The position numbers were made by a program, and so were the translations under genes. A stretch of 64,000 nucleotides of DNA from Flavihumibacter rivuli (GTDB lineage Bacteria; Bacteroidota; Bacteroidia; Chitinophagales; Chitinophagaceae), in assembly GCF_018595685.2 (NCBI RefSeq), contig NZ_CP092334.1, forward strand, positions 1,206,001-1,270,000, given 5' to 3'. This document shows, one piece after another, positions 63,818 through 64,000 of this stretch (its first letter is position 1; each line of letters opens with the position of its first letter). Below the pieces are notes generated by a model that was given only the letters and a program-made list of their open reading frames with translations, was not told where the DNA came from and did no database searches.

Positions 63818-64000
63818 GCGTCTGATTTTCGGAGGAATTTAGGGAATATCTTAAAGATAACCGTACTGGTGCATCAGGTGATCATTTCACTTAAATAACA
63901 AAATTTTTTGTGGCTGCATTTTACAATGCTGAATGCAATTGGTTTTCCGATGATAAATGATGTTTGGCGATACCAGGTTGACCTGCCTGAACTTAATCCT

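Overview
The window looks like a chromosomal segment of a Gram-negative Bacteroidetes bacterium, most likely of the Chitinophagaceae (Chitinophaga/Niastella/Flavihumibacter-like). I infer this from the SusC/SusD pair, several TonB-dependent receptors with carboxypeptidase-regulatory-like N-domains, a giant subtilase with a type IX secretion C-terminal signal, Bacteroidetes-type arginine decarboxylase, OstA and LptD proteins, and the recurring Bacteroidetes promoter -7 element TAnnTTTG in front of many genes. There are no prophage, insertion-sequence, CRISPR or rRNA genes. The content is mostly core metabolism and envelope biogenesis, with a few accessory patches.

Layout. 1-4.2 kb (minus): UbiD decarboxylase (cut by the window edge), a DUF6089-like outer-membrane protein and arginine decarboxylase. 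4.4-13.5 kb (minus): thrS-infC and rpmI-rplT, normally one block, here separated by a 5.3-kb secreted subtilase and a YjbR/MmcQ gene; rpmI has its own promoter and leader. 13.6-15.7 kb (plus): two tandem paralogous secreted proteins. 15.7-16.6 kb: two 214-bp palindrome-ended repeat elements flanking a 76-aa orphan gene that resembles an immunity protein. 16.7-19.7 kb (minus): TonB receptor and DUF3347 lipoprotein. 19.8-24.1 kb (plus): ABC-F ATPase and a patatin-Omp85 protein. 24.1-33.2 kb (minus): histidine utilisation genes (marR-hutH-hutU, then a Mur-ligase paralogue-hutI-hutG) with an S41 peptidase gene in between; a perfect 20-bp palindrome upstream of marR is a likely operator. 33.3-35 kb: tRNA-Arg, ung, plsC. 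35-42.7 kb: envelope block with lptD and plsC on minus, and amidase, mlaD, ostA-like and nhaA on plus. 43-51.6 kb (plus): a nutrient-uptake locus of DeoR regulator, metallophosphoesterase-PQQ propeller, SusC, SusD and a second DeoR paralogue. 51.7-59.2 kb: fused SpmA/SpmB-like protein, ychF, a FAS1 lipoprotein with TonB receptor, and purC. 59.2-59.6 kb: a third copy of the 214-bp element, inverted, lying between 52-bp direct repeats that duplicate the 3' end of purC. 59.6-62.5 kb: small membrane-protein operon and hscB. 62.5-64 kb: tRNA-Leu and a 2-hydroxyacid dehydrogenase.

How parts work together. HutH, HutU, HutI and HutG complete histidine to glutamate plus formamide. LptD, the OstA-like protein, MlaD and PlsC serve outer-membrane lipid and LPS assembly. 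The SusCD locus probably imports a substrate processed by the neighbouring phosphoesterase under DeoR control. The most unusual features are the REPIN/MITE-like 214-bp elements, the divergent Mur ligase in the hut cluster, and the SusCD locus that has a phosphoesterase-propeller enzyme but no recognisable glycoside hydrolase.
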